DNA of 22,495 nucleotides from QQUD01 sp039029915. GTDB taxonomy: Bacteria; Chloroflexota; Anaerolineae; Promineifilales; Promineifilaceae. Below are positions 14,197-20,714 of the stretch, in pieces. The stretch spans positions 1 through 22,495 of the forward strand of contig JBCCFD010000080.1 in the NCBI GenBank assembly GCA_039029915.1, written 5' to 3'. Both the position numbers and the translations under genes were made by a program. The first letter of the stretch is position 1. Each line of letters opens with the position of its first letter. The notes under the pieces were generated by a model. It was not told the DNA's origin, did not search any database, and saw nothing but the letters and a program-made list of their open reading frames with translations.

Positions 14197-15498
14197 ATGG
14201 ATGATCACACAAAACCTTTTACGACCTTATCAACTTTGGCCCATGAGTTACGCAGTGGCAAACGGCCGTTAATCGAGTTTATCAATGAGCTTGAGCAGCA
14301 CTTTAATCAGCGTGAACCGGAGGTGCTGGCCTTTGTCCCCGAAAACGGCCGTTTTGATCGCCTTCGCCATGAAGCAGATCAGCTACTAGCCGACTACCCC
14401 GAGCCTGAAAAACGGCCGTTGTTATTCGGTGTGCCAATTGGGGTCAAAGATATTTTTCATGTTGATGGGTTTGTGACCCAGGCGGGGAGCCAACTGCCGA
14501 GTGATATTTTACAGGGTAAGGAAGCTGAATGCGTCACCCAGCTAAAGCAGGCCGGTGCCTTAATTTTAGGTAAAACGGTCACGACAGAATTTGCGTACTT
14601 CGCCCCTGGCCCTACTCGAAATCCTCATCATCCAGAGCACACACCGGGGGGTTCAAGCAGTGGTTCTGCTGCGGCTGTTGGGGCAGGGCTTGCCCCATTG
14701 ACCTTTGGTACCCAGACGATTGGCTCAATTAATCGCCCCGGTGCTTACTGTGGGGCAATCGGATATAAGCCAAGCTTTGATCGCATTTCAAAGCGGGGCG
14801 TGATTCCTCTCGCTAGTTCCGTAGACCATATTGGGTTATTTGCGGCAGATTTTACAGGCTTAGAAATGGCAGCCTCTTATTTATGTTCCCACTGGCAACC
14901 GACCATCTCCAATAAAAAACCTGTTTTTGGGATTCCTGAAGGACCTTACCTTGATTATTGCACACAGGAAGCAAGGCTTCATTTTCGCCAAACATGTCGT
15001 CGGCTTCATGAGGCAGGGTTTGCCGTAAAGTCAATTTTAGCCTTACTTGATTTTGAAAAGATTAAAGATCGGCATCAGCTTTTGGTGGCGGCTGAGGCGG
15101 CTCGATTTCATGCGACTTGGCGTGAGTCGTATGGTGAACTTTACCATCACAAAACGGTAGCCTTATTTGATAAAGGTAAGGCTGTTTCCACGCGTCGACT
15201 TAATTTTGCCTTAAACGGCCGTTTGCAGCTCCGAGATGCCTTAACCCAGCTCATGCAAAAGCAGGGGATTGATGTATGGCTATCGCCACCCGCACCTGGA
15301 ACAGCTCCTAAAGGTTTAGACAGCACGGGTGACCCTATCATGAATTTACCTTGGACTCATGCTGGCCTGCCCACCGTAAATTTACCAACCGGCAAGGGGC
15401 AAAATGGCTTGCCGCTTGGGCTGCAAATGACGGGTCGGTGGTATGAAGATGAGGCATTGATTGGTTGGGGGGGCATTGTTGCACAGGCGCTGGCATAA
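14197..15498 (+). CDS. Amidase-signature family hydrolase
   Basis: This 433-residue member of the amidase signature family has a Ser-cisSer-Lys triad: Lys84 in GVPIGVKDIF, the cis-Ser in TPGGSSSGSAAAVGAG (149-164), and the nucleophile Ser177 in TIGSINRPG. It hydrolyses a C-N amide bond; the family also includes GatA, but the short, divergent C-terminal half and isolated context argue against a Glu-tRNA amidotransferase. It follows the GntR regulator by 52 bp and may feed an aromatic acid (released from an amide) into the pca operon; this is inference. GGAGG at 14191-14195 is only 1 nt from the ATG, oddly close, yet the next in-frame start candidate is TTG 14233 without an SD. It carries four ACGGCCGT palindromes. 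Confidence 0.88.
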   Translation: MDDHTKPFTTLSTLAHELRSGKRPLIEFINELEQHFNQREPEVLAFVPENGRFDRLRHEADQLLADYPEPEKRPLLFGVPIGVKDIFHVDGFVTQAGSQLPSDILQGKEAECVTQLKQAGALILGKTVTTEFAYFAPGPTRNPHHPEHTPGGSSSGSAAAVGAGLAPLTFGTQTIGSINRPGAYCGAIGYKPSFDRISKRGVIPLASSVDHIGLFAADFTGLEMAASYLCSHWQPTISNKKPVFGIPEGPYLDYCTQEARLHFRQTCRRLHEAGFAVKSILALLDFEKIKDRHQLLVAAEAARFHATWRESYGELYHHKTVALFDKGKAVSTRRLNFALNGRLQLRDALTQLMQKQGIDVWLSPPAPGTAPKGLDSTGDPIMNLPWTHAGLPTVNLPTGKGQNGLPLGLQMTGRWYEDEALIGWGGIVAQALA

Positions 15499-16273
15499 AT
15501 GTCTTATTGTTTTGGGCTTATTTCTTTTAGCCTGTGGCGGGGAAACGGCCGTAGTTCCCACACCAATCAGTTTGCAGCCAGCACCAACACCAACTATCCC
15601 CCAAATTTTTGAAACACCAACCCCAATACCTACCCCTAAAACCGTCTCGTTTTGTGATAATCAAATTGCTGAACCTTTGACAATTTTGTCGTTGGGGGAT
15701 TCATACACGATTGGTGAAAATATTGCTGAAAAGGATCGATACCCTAATCAGCTTCGAGATGCTCTGCAACTGCGGGGCATTGCTGTCACTGACCCTATCA
15801 TTATTGCGAGAACGGGCTGGACAACGGCCGATCTATTAACGGCCGTTGATGAAGCGTCAATCAGCGAAAAATTTGATATTGTTACTCTACTCATTGGTGT
15901 CAATAATCAATACCGGGGGCTAGATCTTGAACAATATGAGATTGAATTCAAGGAGCTGCTTACTTACGCTATTTCGCAATCCAAGCTCGGTGCTGAACGA
16001 GTATTTGTTTTATCAATTCCAGATTGGGGAGCCACCCCTTTTGCCCACCGTCGGAACCGGGAACAGATTGGTCTTGAGATTGACAGTTACAATACAATTA
16101 AGCAAAGATTGACCTTAGAAGCTGGATCGCGCTACATAAATATTACCCCGTTATCCCGACAGGCCTTACAGCAAGCCTCCTTTACAAGTAGCGACTTTTT
16201 GCACCCTTCTGGCTATCAGTATGGATTCTGGGTGGAAGAATTTTTGACAGTGCTGTGTCAAATTCAAACTTGA
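15479..16273 (+). CDS. SGNH/GDSL hydrolase lipoprotein
   Basis: This secreted lipoprotein of about 264 residues has a basic N terminus, a short hydrophobic segment and the lipobox LLAC (Cys19). A Pro/Thr-rich linker (about 28-54) is followed by an SGNH-hydrolase domain. The blocks are visible: GDSYT with Ser75, the block II Gly in ARTGWTTADL, GVNN (140-143), and DFLHP with Asp239 and His242. Members are esterases, lipases or acetylhydrolases of cell-surface or extracellular substrates. Its start overlaps the amidase end by 20 nt. The frame begins at TTG 15461; I prefer TTG 15479 (or 15476), which gives a clean signal peptide and lies after a run of seven Gs (15467-15473), the only SD-like feature. 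The substrate is unknown; a role in aromatic catabolism is not evident. Confidence 0.82.
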   Translation: MHRRWHKCLIVLGLFLLACGGETAVVPTPISLQPAPTPTIPQIFETPTPIPTPKTVSFCDNQIAEPLTILSLGDSYTIGENIAEKDRYPNQLRDALQLRGIAVTDPIIIARTGWTTADLLTAVDEASISEKFDIVTLLIGVNNQYRGLDLEQYEIEFKELLTYAISQSKLGAERVFVLSIPDWGATPFAHRRNREQIGLEIDSYNTIKQRLTLEAGSRYINITPLSRQALQQASFTSSDFLHPSGYQYGFWVEEFLTVLCQIQT

Positions 16274-16324
16274 GCCAGATTAATACTATTCTAAACAGAA
16301 TAAAATGATGGGGATCAATATGCG

Positions 16325-16438
16325 CAGAACCTGAGGTTTCGTTTACTTTGCGTCAGACCCTTAGGTTCCGTCGCCTAATCCAATTTAGCAATAGATGTTT
16401 GACGGAACAAAAGTTCGTGTCTAAACAGAAAACCTCAG
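16325..16438 (+). promoter_or_regulatory. Structured 5' leader of the hybrid kinase gene with alternative pairings
   Basis: Four pairings can be drawn. A: 16327-16336 with 16359-16368 (10 bp, one G-U). B: GTTCCGTC 16365-16372 with GACGGAAC 16401-16408. C: GAAC 16405-16408 with GTTC 16413-16416, loop AAAA. D: CTGAGGTTT 16331-16339 with AAACCTCAG 16430-16438. A excludes B and D; B and D can nest together. The last arm ends 5 nt before the SD (AGGA, 16444-16447). It contains the same 15-mer as 4169-4183. Riboswitch-like control or a protein-binding palindrome are both possible. Confidence 0.4.
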
Positions 16439-16454
16439 TAAGCAGGAAAATATT

Positions 16455-18944
16455 ATGCTTGTGAACATGAGTTCCAACTCGGAAATGCGCCGTTTGTTAA
16501 ATTCGATGTCTTGGGTGATGATCATTACCCCTGCATTCGCTTTTTTATCGTCACAGGTTTTGTATCCACTCTTTTCTTTGAAAGCGTATAATTTTATTTC
16601 ACTGCCAACCTTACTGCTTGTTTTTTTCGGCGGAATCGTCATTCAATTTTTAATCCAAAATAAGCAAACCGATTTGGCATGGCGAATTTTATTAGGGTTT
16701 CAGTTGCTAATTGGTTTATTTTTAAGCCAGTCTGAGCTGTTTGGGTGGGGATTCACCTTGGCATTAAATATTTATACAACCTTTATCGCCTCTCTTATTT
16801 TTCCAAGAAAATGGCAAAATATCATCGTTTTAGGCTGTATCGGTATTTTCCTTCTTATGTTTTTGAGAACGTTTCTATTAAAGGGGGAGGCATTTTTATT
16901 TTACGGGTCATTCCTGCTGATTTTTGTTTGTTTTTTAATGTTTTTTTGCAGCGTTTATCTGATAAATACATTGCAAAAACAGTTGCAAGACATGTATGAT
17001 AAACTTAAGGAGAATGAAAAAAAGCTTCAGGCGCAGGCAAATACTCTCCAAGAAAAGTCAGATTGGCTTGAAATGATAACTGAAAATTTGCCGGTCAAAA
17101 TTGCCTATTTAGATAAGGAAGAAAACCTCCAATTTGCTAACCCGGTGCTTTTAGATGTCTTTGGCCTAAAAGCTGAAAACTTACCCGTTCATTCCCATGA
17201 CCAAGCCTTAGACATGAGTGAGTCTAAAGAGATTAGAAAGCAGCATCGTGATTTGATGTATAAAAGTAGAAGCCCTGTTTCTTATGAATACGGCCGTATT
17301 ACCCCTAACGGTAAAGAAATATTTACACAATACACCTACGTACCTCATTTGGTTCGCGATGAAGTCGTCGGGCGAATTGCGATTGGTATTGACATCACTG
17401 AGTTACGGCAAACCCAAAAGACCTTACAAAATCAGAACGATATTTTTTCTTTGGTTTTAAATAATATTCCAGCCAGAATTATTTATATTGGCAGATCTGG
17501 GAAAGTCATCTTTGCAAATGCTCAAATTGAAAAAGATTTAGGGCTGCCTATTGATCAAATCATTGGCCAAGAGGCCATCAATGTGATTCCAAAAGAAACG
17601 TTTCAATATTCTAGGCCCTTTGTTCTGCAAGCCTTTCGCAAGAAACGAACTGTTTCATTTGAAGGGGAATTTGAAAAATTTGATAATCAAAGAGCTCGCG
17701 TCAATATATTCTTCTACCCGCACGTGATTGATGGATTCGTTCAAGCGTTGTTTGTTTTGTACATGGATGTCACGGAACAAAGAAATCTTGAAGATGCGTT
17801 AGCTAGGTCTCAAAAACTGGAAAGTTTGGGTGTTTTGGCTGGAGGAATTGCTCACGATTTTAATAATTTATTAACCGCGATTTTGGGTCAACTTTCTGTA
17901 GCTCAATATAAATTGGACGCTGACCATCCCGCTGTTCGGCACGTAGAGCAATCTATTTCGGCTACGAAGCAAACTGCTGAACTGACCCAACAAATGCTTG
18001 CTTATTCGGGCCGAGGTTCATTTTCTGTTGGGAGACTGGACGTTAATCAATTGATTGTGAACAATTTGCCACTTTTTGACATCTCTTTACAAATTAATGT
18101 TCAGCTGGAAACTGAGTTACAGGACGATATTCCGGTAATTGAGGCAGACGCTGCTCAAATTCAGCAATTGCTCATGAATTTAGTGATTAATGCTGGGCAA
18201 GCAATTGGGGTTGGTGGGGGAACAATCCGTTTAAAAACGGCCGTTTATCAAATTAGCGATGTTGAAAATGAATTTTGGGAATACACGGGTGAATTAAAAC
18301 AGCCTGGGGAGTATGTCCTCATTCAAATTGAGGATACGGGTGCTGGGATGGAGAAAGATACCATCGCAAAAATTTTCGATCCGTTTTTTACAACCAAAGA
18401 AAAAGGGTCAGGGCTTGGCCTAGCCACTGCTCTCGGCATTATTCGGGGGCATAAAGCGGGTATCAGCGTGGCGAGTGAAATTGGAAAAGGGACAATTTTT
18501 TCACTTTATTTCCCGGTCAGTTTAACCCAAGAGCTTCTACCAATAAAAAGACCAGCCCCTAATAAATCAGCGATAGAACCTTTAAATAAAATATTGATCA
18601 TTGATGATGATTTGCATGTATTAAATACAGTGACTGAAATGCTCAATGTTTATGATATTGGAACGATAGCCGCACAAGATGGAACCGAGGGGATAGATTT
18701 ATATTTAGCCAATCAAGAAGTGATTTCAGTCGTTTTACTAGACTTAATGATGCCGGGACTATCAGGGGAAGAAGTTTATCTGAAATTAAAAGAAATAAAC
18801 CCCAAAATCAAAGTGATATTATCTTCTGGGTACAGTAAGGTGGAGGCTTTGCGGCGGTTTGTCGGTCAGGGTGTCGTTGATTTTATTCAAAAACCCTACG
18901 ACATTGAGACATTAGTAGCAACTTTTGCAAAAGCCCTTCAATAA
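16455..18944 (+). CDS. Hybrid sensor histidine kinase (TM sensor, 2x PAS, HisKA/HATPase, receiver)
   Basis: This 829-residue membrane kinase has about five to six hydrophobic segments at 18-172 and a coiled coil (172-205). Two PAS domains follow (about 205-320, ending GIDITELRQTQ, and about 328-445, ending YMDVTEQRNLEDAL). Then come HisKA with His467 in LAGGIAHDFNNLL, and HATPase with N box LLMNLVINAGQ (572-581), G1 EDTGAGM (626-632), F box DPFFTTK and G2 GSGLGLA (651-657). The C-terminal receiver (about 711-829) has the acidic pocket IIDDD (715-719), phospho-acceptor Asp763 (LLDLMMPG), Ser790 and Lys813. The FNNL motif and C-terminal receiver are typical of hybrid kinases that pass phosphate on. 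AGGA 7 nt upstream supports ATG 16455. No partner response regulator with an output domain is adjacent, so its target is unknown. Confidence 0.93.
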   Translation: MLVNMSSNSEMRRLLNSMSWVMIITPAFAFLSSQVLYPLFSLKAYNFISLPTLLLVFFGGIVIQFLIQNKQTDLAWRILLGFQLLIGLFLSQSELFGWGFTLALNIYTTFIASLIFPRKWQNIIVLGCIGIFLLMFLRTFLLKGEAFLFYGSFLLIFVCFLMFFCSVYLINTLQKQLQDMYDKLKENEKKLQAQANTLQEKSDWLEMITENLPVKIAYLDKEENLQFANPVLLDVFGLKAENLPVHSHDQALDMSESKEIRKQHRDLMYKSRSPVSYEYGRITPNGKEIFTQYTYVPHLVRDEVVGRIAIGIDITELRQTQKTLQNQNDIFSLVLNNIPARIIYIGRSGKVIFANAQIEKDLGLPIDQIIGQEAINVIPKETFQYSRPFVLQAFRKKRTVSFEGEFEKFDNQRARVNIFFYPHVIDGFVQALFVLYMDVTEQRNLEDALARSQKLESLGVLAGGIAHDFNNLLTAILGQLSVAQYKLDADHPAVRHVEQSISATKQTAELTQQMLAYSGRGSFSVGRLDVNQLIVNNLPLFDISLQINVQLETELQDDIPVIEADAAQIQQLLMNLVINAGQAIGVGGGTIRLKTAVYQISDVENEFWEYTGELKQPGEYVLIQIEDTGAGMEKDTIAKIFDPFFTTKEKGSGLGLATALGIIRGHKAGISVASEIGKGTIFSLYFPVSLTQELLPIKRPAPNKSAIEPLNKILIIDDDLHVLNTVTEMLNVYDIGTIAAQDGTEGIDLYLANQEVISVVLLDLMMPGLSGEEVYLKLKEINPKIKVILSSGYSKVEALRRFVGQGVVDFIQKPYDIETLVATFAKALQ

Positions 18945-18961
18945 TAAAAAAGAGCTAAAAA

Positions 18962-20116
18962 TCAGTTTGCAAGCGTTAGGAATCTTTTACCTAAAAACGA
19001 TCGGAAATAGATGGAGACCAGGCCACGATTTTTGATGTAGGTTGGGTTATGGCTAATCGCTTTGATGGCGTGTTGCCGACAGTCTCTTGGCCGGTGTTCC
19101 CGCACGGCGTTGAACGCTTTGTTGAGATGATAGCGTCCCCATAGTTCCCGTATCAAAAAGCTTCTTAATTTGGGATTATTCGGTAAATTTTGGCTTATTT
19201 TTTTTAGCGTGACGGATGGGTCTTCTAAGCTAACTCCTTGGACGTAGTTGAAGAATTTGGTGATAAGGAAATCTCGTTTTTCACTTAATAAGGCTGGTTC
19301 TTTTTCAATCGCTCTAGAAAGAGGCTCACGACCAAGCTCTGGCTCGTCAGATATGTAAGCAGATGCGGCCACGCGAAGCTGGTGAGCCGCATAAGCAAAT
19401 GATTTCATGTATTCAAACTCTTTGGGGAAATTTGGATTATTAAATGTTTTATCCAGTGCAATACGGCCGTTTGATTCATGCTTGTGTATATCCCGGCTGA
19501 GGCTCACCTCTTGAATCTGGATAATTGACACTGGCTCATAAACACAAATAAACTTACATTTGGTCATTGCCATGCGCAGGTTTAGCTCCCACTCTTCACC
19601 AACCCAAAATTGAGGATCAAAATACCCCACTGTTTCAAGCAGGTCGCGGCGCATCATGGTGGTTGATTTATGAAATATGGGCCCAATCAGTAAGTCAGCG
19701 AGTGGATAAGGGTGAAAACAGCGGCCAGTAATCGTTTTTTCTTCACGAAGGGTGGTGGTGCCATAATAACGGCCGTAAACAACACCTGCCTCTGGTTCAT
19801 CAGCCACAGCGGCTAATTGAATCTCAAATTTTCGCGGTAGATATTGATCATCAGAATCGAGAAAAGAAATCCACTTTCCCTTCGCTTTAGCAAGCCCTGT
19901 GTTGCAGGCAGCGGCAACGCCCCCATTTTCTTGTTTGATATACACAAGGCGCGGATCAGTAAACGAAGCCATGGTTTCTTCGGTATTATCCGTTGAGCCA
20001 TCATCAATAACGATCAGCTCAAAATCTTCAAATGTTTGATCTAATACGGACTGAACGGCCGTTGCTGTTAGCTGGGCTCGATTATAAGTTGGGATGATTA
20101 CGCTAATTTCTGTCAA
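18962..20116 (-). CDS. Family 2 glycosyltransferase
   Basis: This protein of about 384 residues has a GT-A fold at the N terminus: ISVIIPTYNRAQLTATAVQSVL, IVIDDGSTDNTEE (from about 36), NGGVAAACNTGLAKAKGKWISFLDSDDQYLP with the metal/nucleotide DxD-type DSDD (87-90), and GEEWELNLRMA as the acceptor-side acidic motif. It transfers a sugar from a nucleotide sugar, probably to a surface glycan. The C-terminal third is helical, with a short end motif (KAISHNP to LGKRF) seen in other GT2 proteins. I prefer TTG 20116, because GAGGA sits 4-5 nt upstream and the domain starts at once. ATG 20182 also has GAGGAAG upstream and would add 22 mostly hydrophobic residues. It stands alone, convergent with the hybrid kinase (17-bp gap). 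Confidence 0.88.
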   Translation of the reverse strand: MTEISVIIPTYNRAQLTATAVQSVLDQTFEDFELIVIDDGSTDNTEETMASFTDPRLVYIKQENGGVAAACNTGLAKAKGKWISFLDSDDQYLPRKFEIQLAAVADEPEAGVVYGRYYGTTTLREEKTITGRCFHPYPLADLLIGPIFHKSTTMMRRDLLETVGYFDPQFWVGEEWELNLRMAMTKCKFICVYEPVSIIQIQEVSLSRDIHKHESNGRIALDKTFNNPNFPKEFEYMKSFAYAAHQLRVAASAYISDEPELGREPLSRAIEKEPALLSEKRDFLITKFFNYVQGVSLEDPSVTLKKISQNLPNNPKLRSFLIRELWGRYHLNKAFNAVREHRPRDCRQHAIKAISHNPTYIKNRGLVSIYFRSFLGKRFLTLAN

Positions 20117-20200
20117 AATTTCCTCAAAGAAGATGAAGCTAACGTGAAACGAAGTACCTGCTTTGAACAAAACAAAAGCCATAAACTTCGCTTCCTCGAG

Positions 20201-20248
20201 GTTCCGAAGCTTTTATCTAACACGTTTTCAATTTAGAAACTTCGGAAC
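20201..20248. repeat. Inverted repeat GTTCCGAAG / CTTCGGAAC
   Basis: Perfect 9-bp arms at 20201-20209 and 20240-20248 with a 30-nt loop. On the minus strand the structure ends just before the possible ATG 20182 SD of the glycosyltransferase, so it would sit in that gene's leader. Confidence 0.55.
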
Positions 20249-20273
20249 ACTAAAAGTAGTAGTTTATTATTAA

Positions 20274-20311
20274 GAACGTAAATTCTTTTCCTTTCAAACT
20301 AATTTACGTTC
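20274..20311. repeat. Inverted repeat GAACGTAAATT / AATTTACGTTC
   Basis: Perfect 11-bp arms at 20274-20284 and 20301-20311 with a 16-nt loop, the strongest stem in the gap. No T-tract follows on either strand, so a simple intrinsic terminator is unlikely. It could be a large operator or an RNA stem. Confidence 0.6.
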
Positions 20312-20573
20312 CCCAATTAGGCCTATATCATGACTCATTTCTTATACTCTTTTTTTACTGAGCTATAAAAAGTTTTGTGTTAAGCTGTATGATAAGTAGC
20401 TGGTATTATTTTATTGGGAGATTGCTAATAGAAGTATCAGTGAGTGTGTAATCTTAAAATAACTTTACATCGATGATAGTTTTGTGTAAACAGAACAAAA
20501 ATTTTGAAGTAGGCAAGATTATTTCGCTTCTGTTTATCTAGAAAAAGTTGTGAATACTCGTTCTATTAAGTGA

Positions 20574-20621
20574 AGAACAAAAAGTGTTTAATATAAAGCT
20601 GCGTCTAATTTTTTTTGTTCT
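20574..20621 (+). repeat. Inverted repeat AGAACAAAAA / TTTTTGTTCT upstream of the FHA gene
   Basis: Perfect 10-bp arms (20574-20583 and 20612-20621) with a 28-nt loop. The right arm is part of a run of Ts. Only five bases separate it from the next stem at 20626. Confidence 0.45.
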
Positions 20622-20625
20622 CCTG

Positions 20626-20680
20626 TAGGTAAATCATATTGAAGTCCTCGGAATTCAAATTTCTTTTTGCGATTTACTTA
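20626..20680 (+). repeat. Stem TAGGTAAATC / GATTTACTTA with an inner hairpin, FHA gene leader
   Basis: Arms at 20626-20635 and 20671-20680 pair over 10 bp with one G-U. Inside, 20641-20656 (GAAgTCC / GGAaTTC) forms a small hairpin with one mismatch. The stem ends 8 bp before ACCTGAGGT (20689-20697), which overlaps the SD region of the FHA gene. Confidence 0.4.
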
Positions 20681-20714
20681 ACCATGCGACCTGAGGTGAG
20701 AGGTTCTTTTAGTA

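Larger units (their letters stand above)
20117..20714. other. Gene-free region rich in inverted repeats between divergent genes
   Basis: No credible ORF, tRNA or rRNA is visible in these ~600 bases, which are AT-rich. It holds the promoters of the divergent GT2 and FHA genes, although no single promoter stands out. TTTACA (20464-20469) and TAAACA (20487-20492) with 17-bp spacing are one weak candidate for the FHA gene. At least four inverted repeats, listed separately, occupy it. Confidence 0.6.

Noticed and set aside
14197..15498. GatA subunit of the tRNA amidotransferase
   Set aside because: No gatB or gatC nearby, and the C-terminal half is short and unlike GatA; a general amidase fits better.
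16287..16302. TATTCT-aaac-AGAATA hairpin as terminator of the SGNH gene
   Set aside because: The 6-bp stem is AT-rich and no T-run follows; too weak to call.
20117..20714. tRNA or small protein gene in the long gap
   Set aside because: No cloverleaf with a recognisable T-loop and no ORF with an SD were seen; only inverted repeats stand out.
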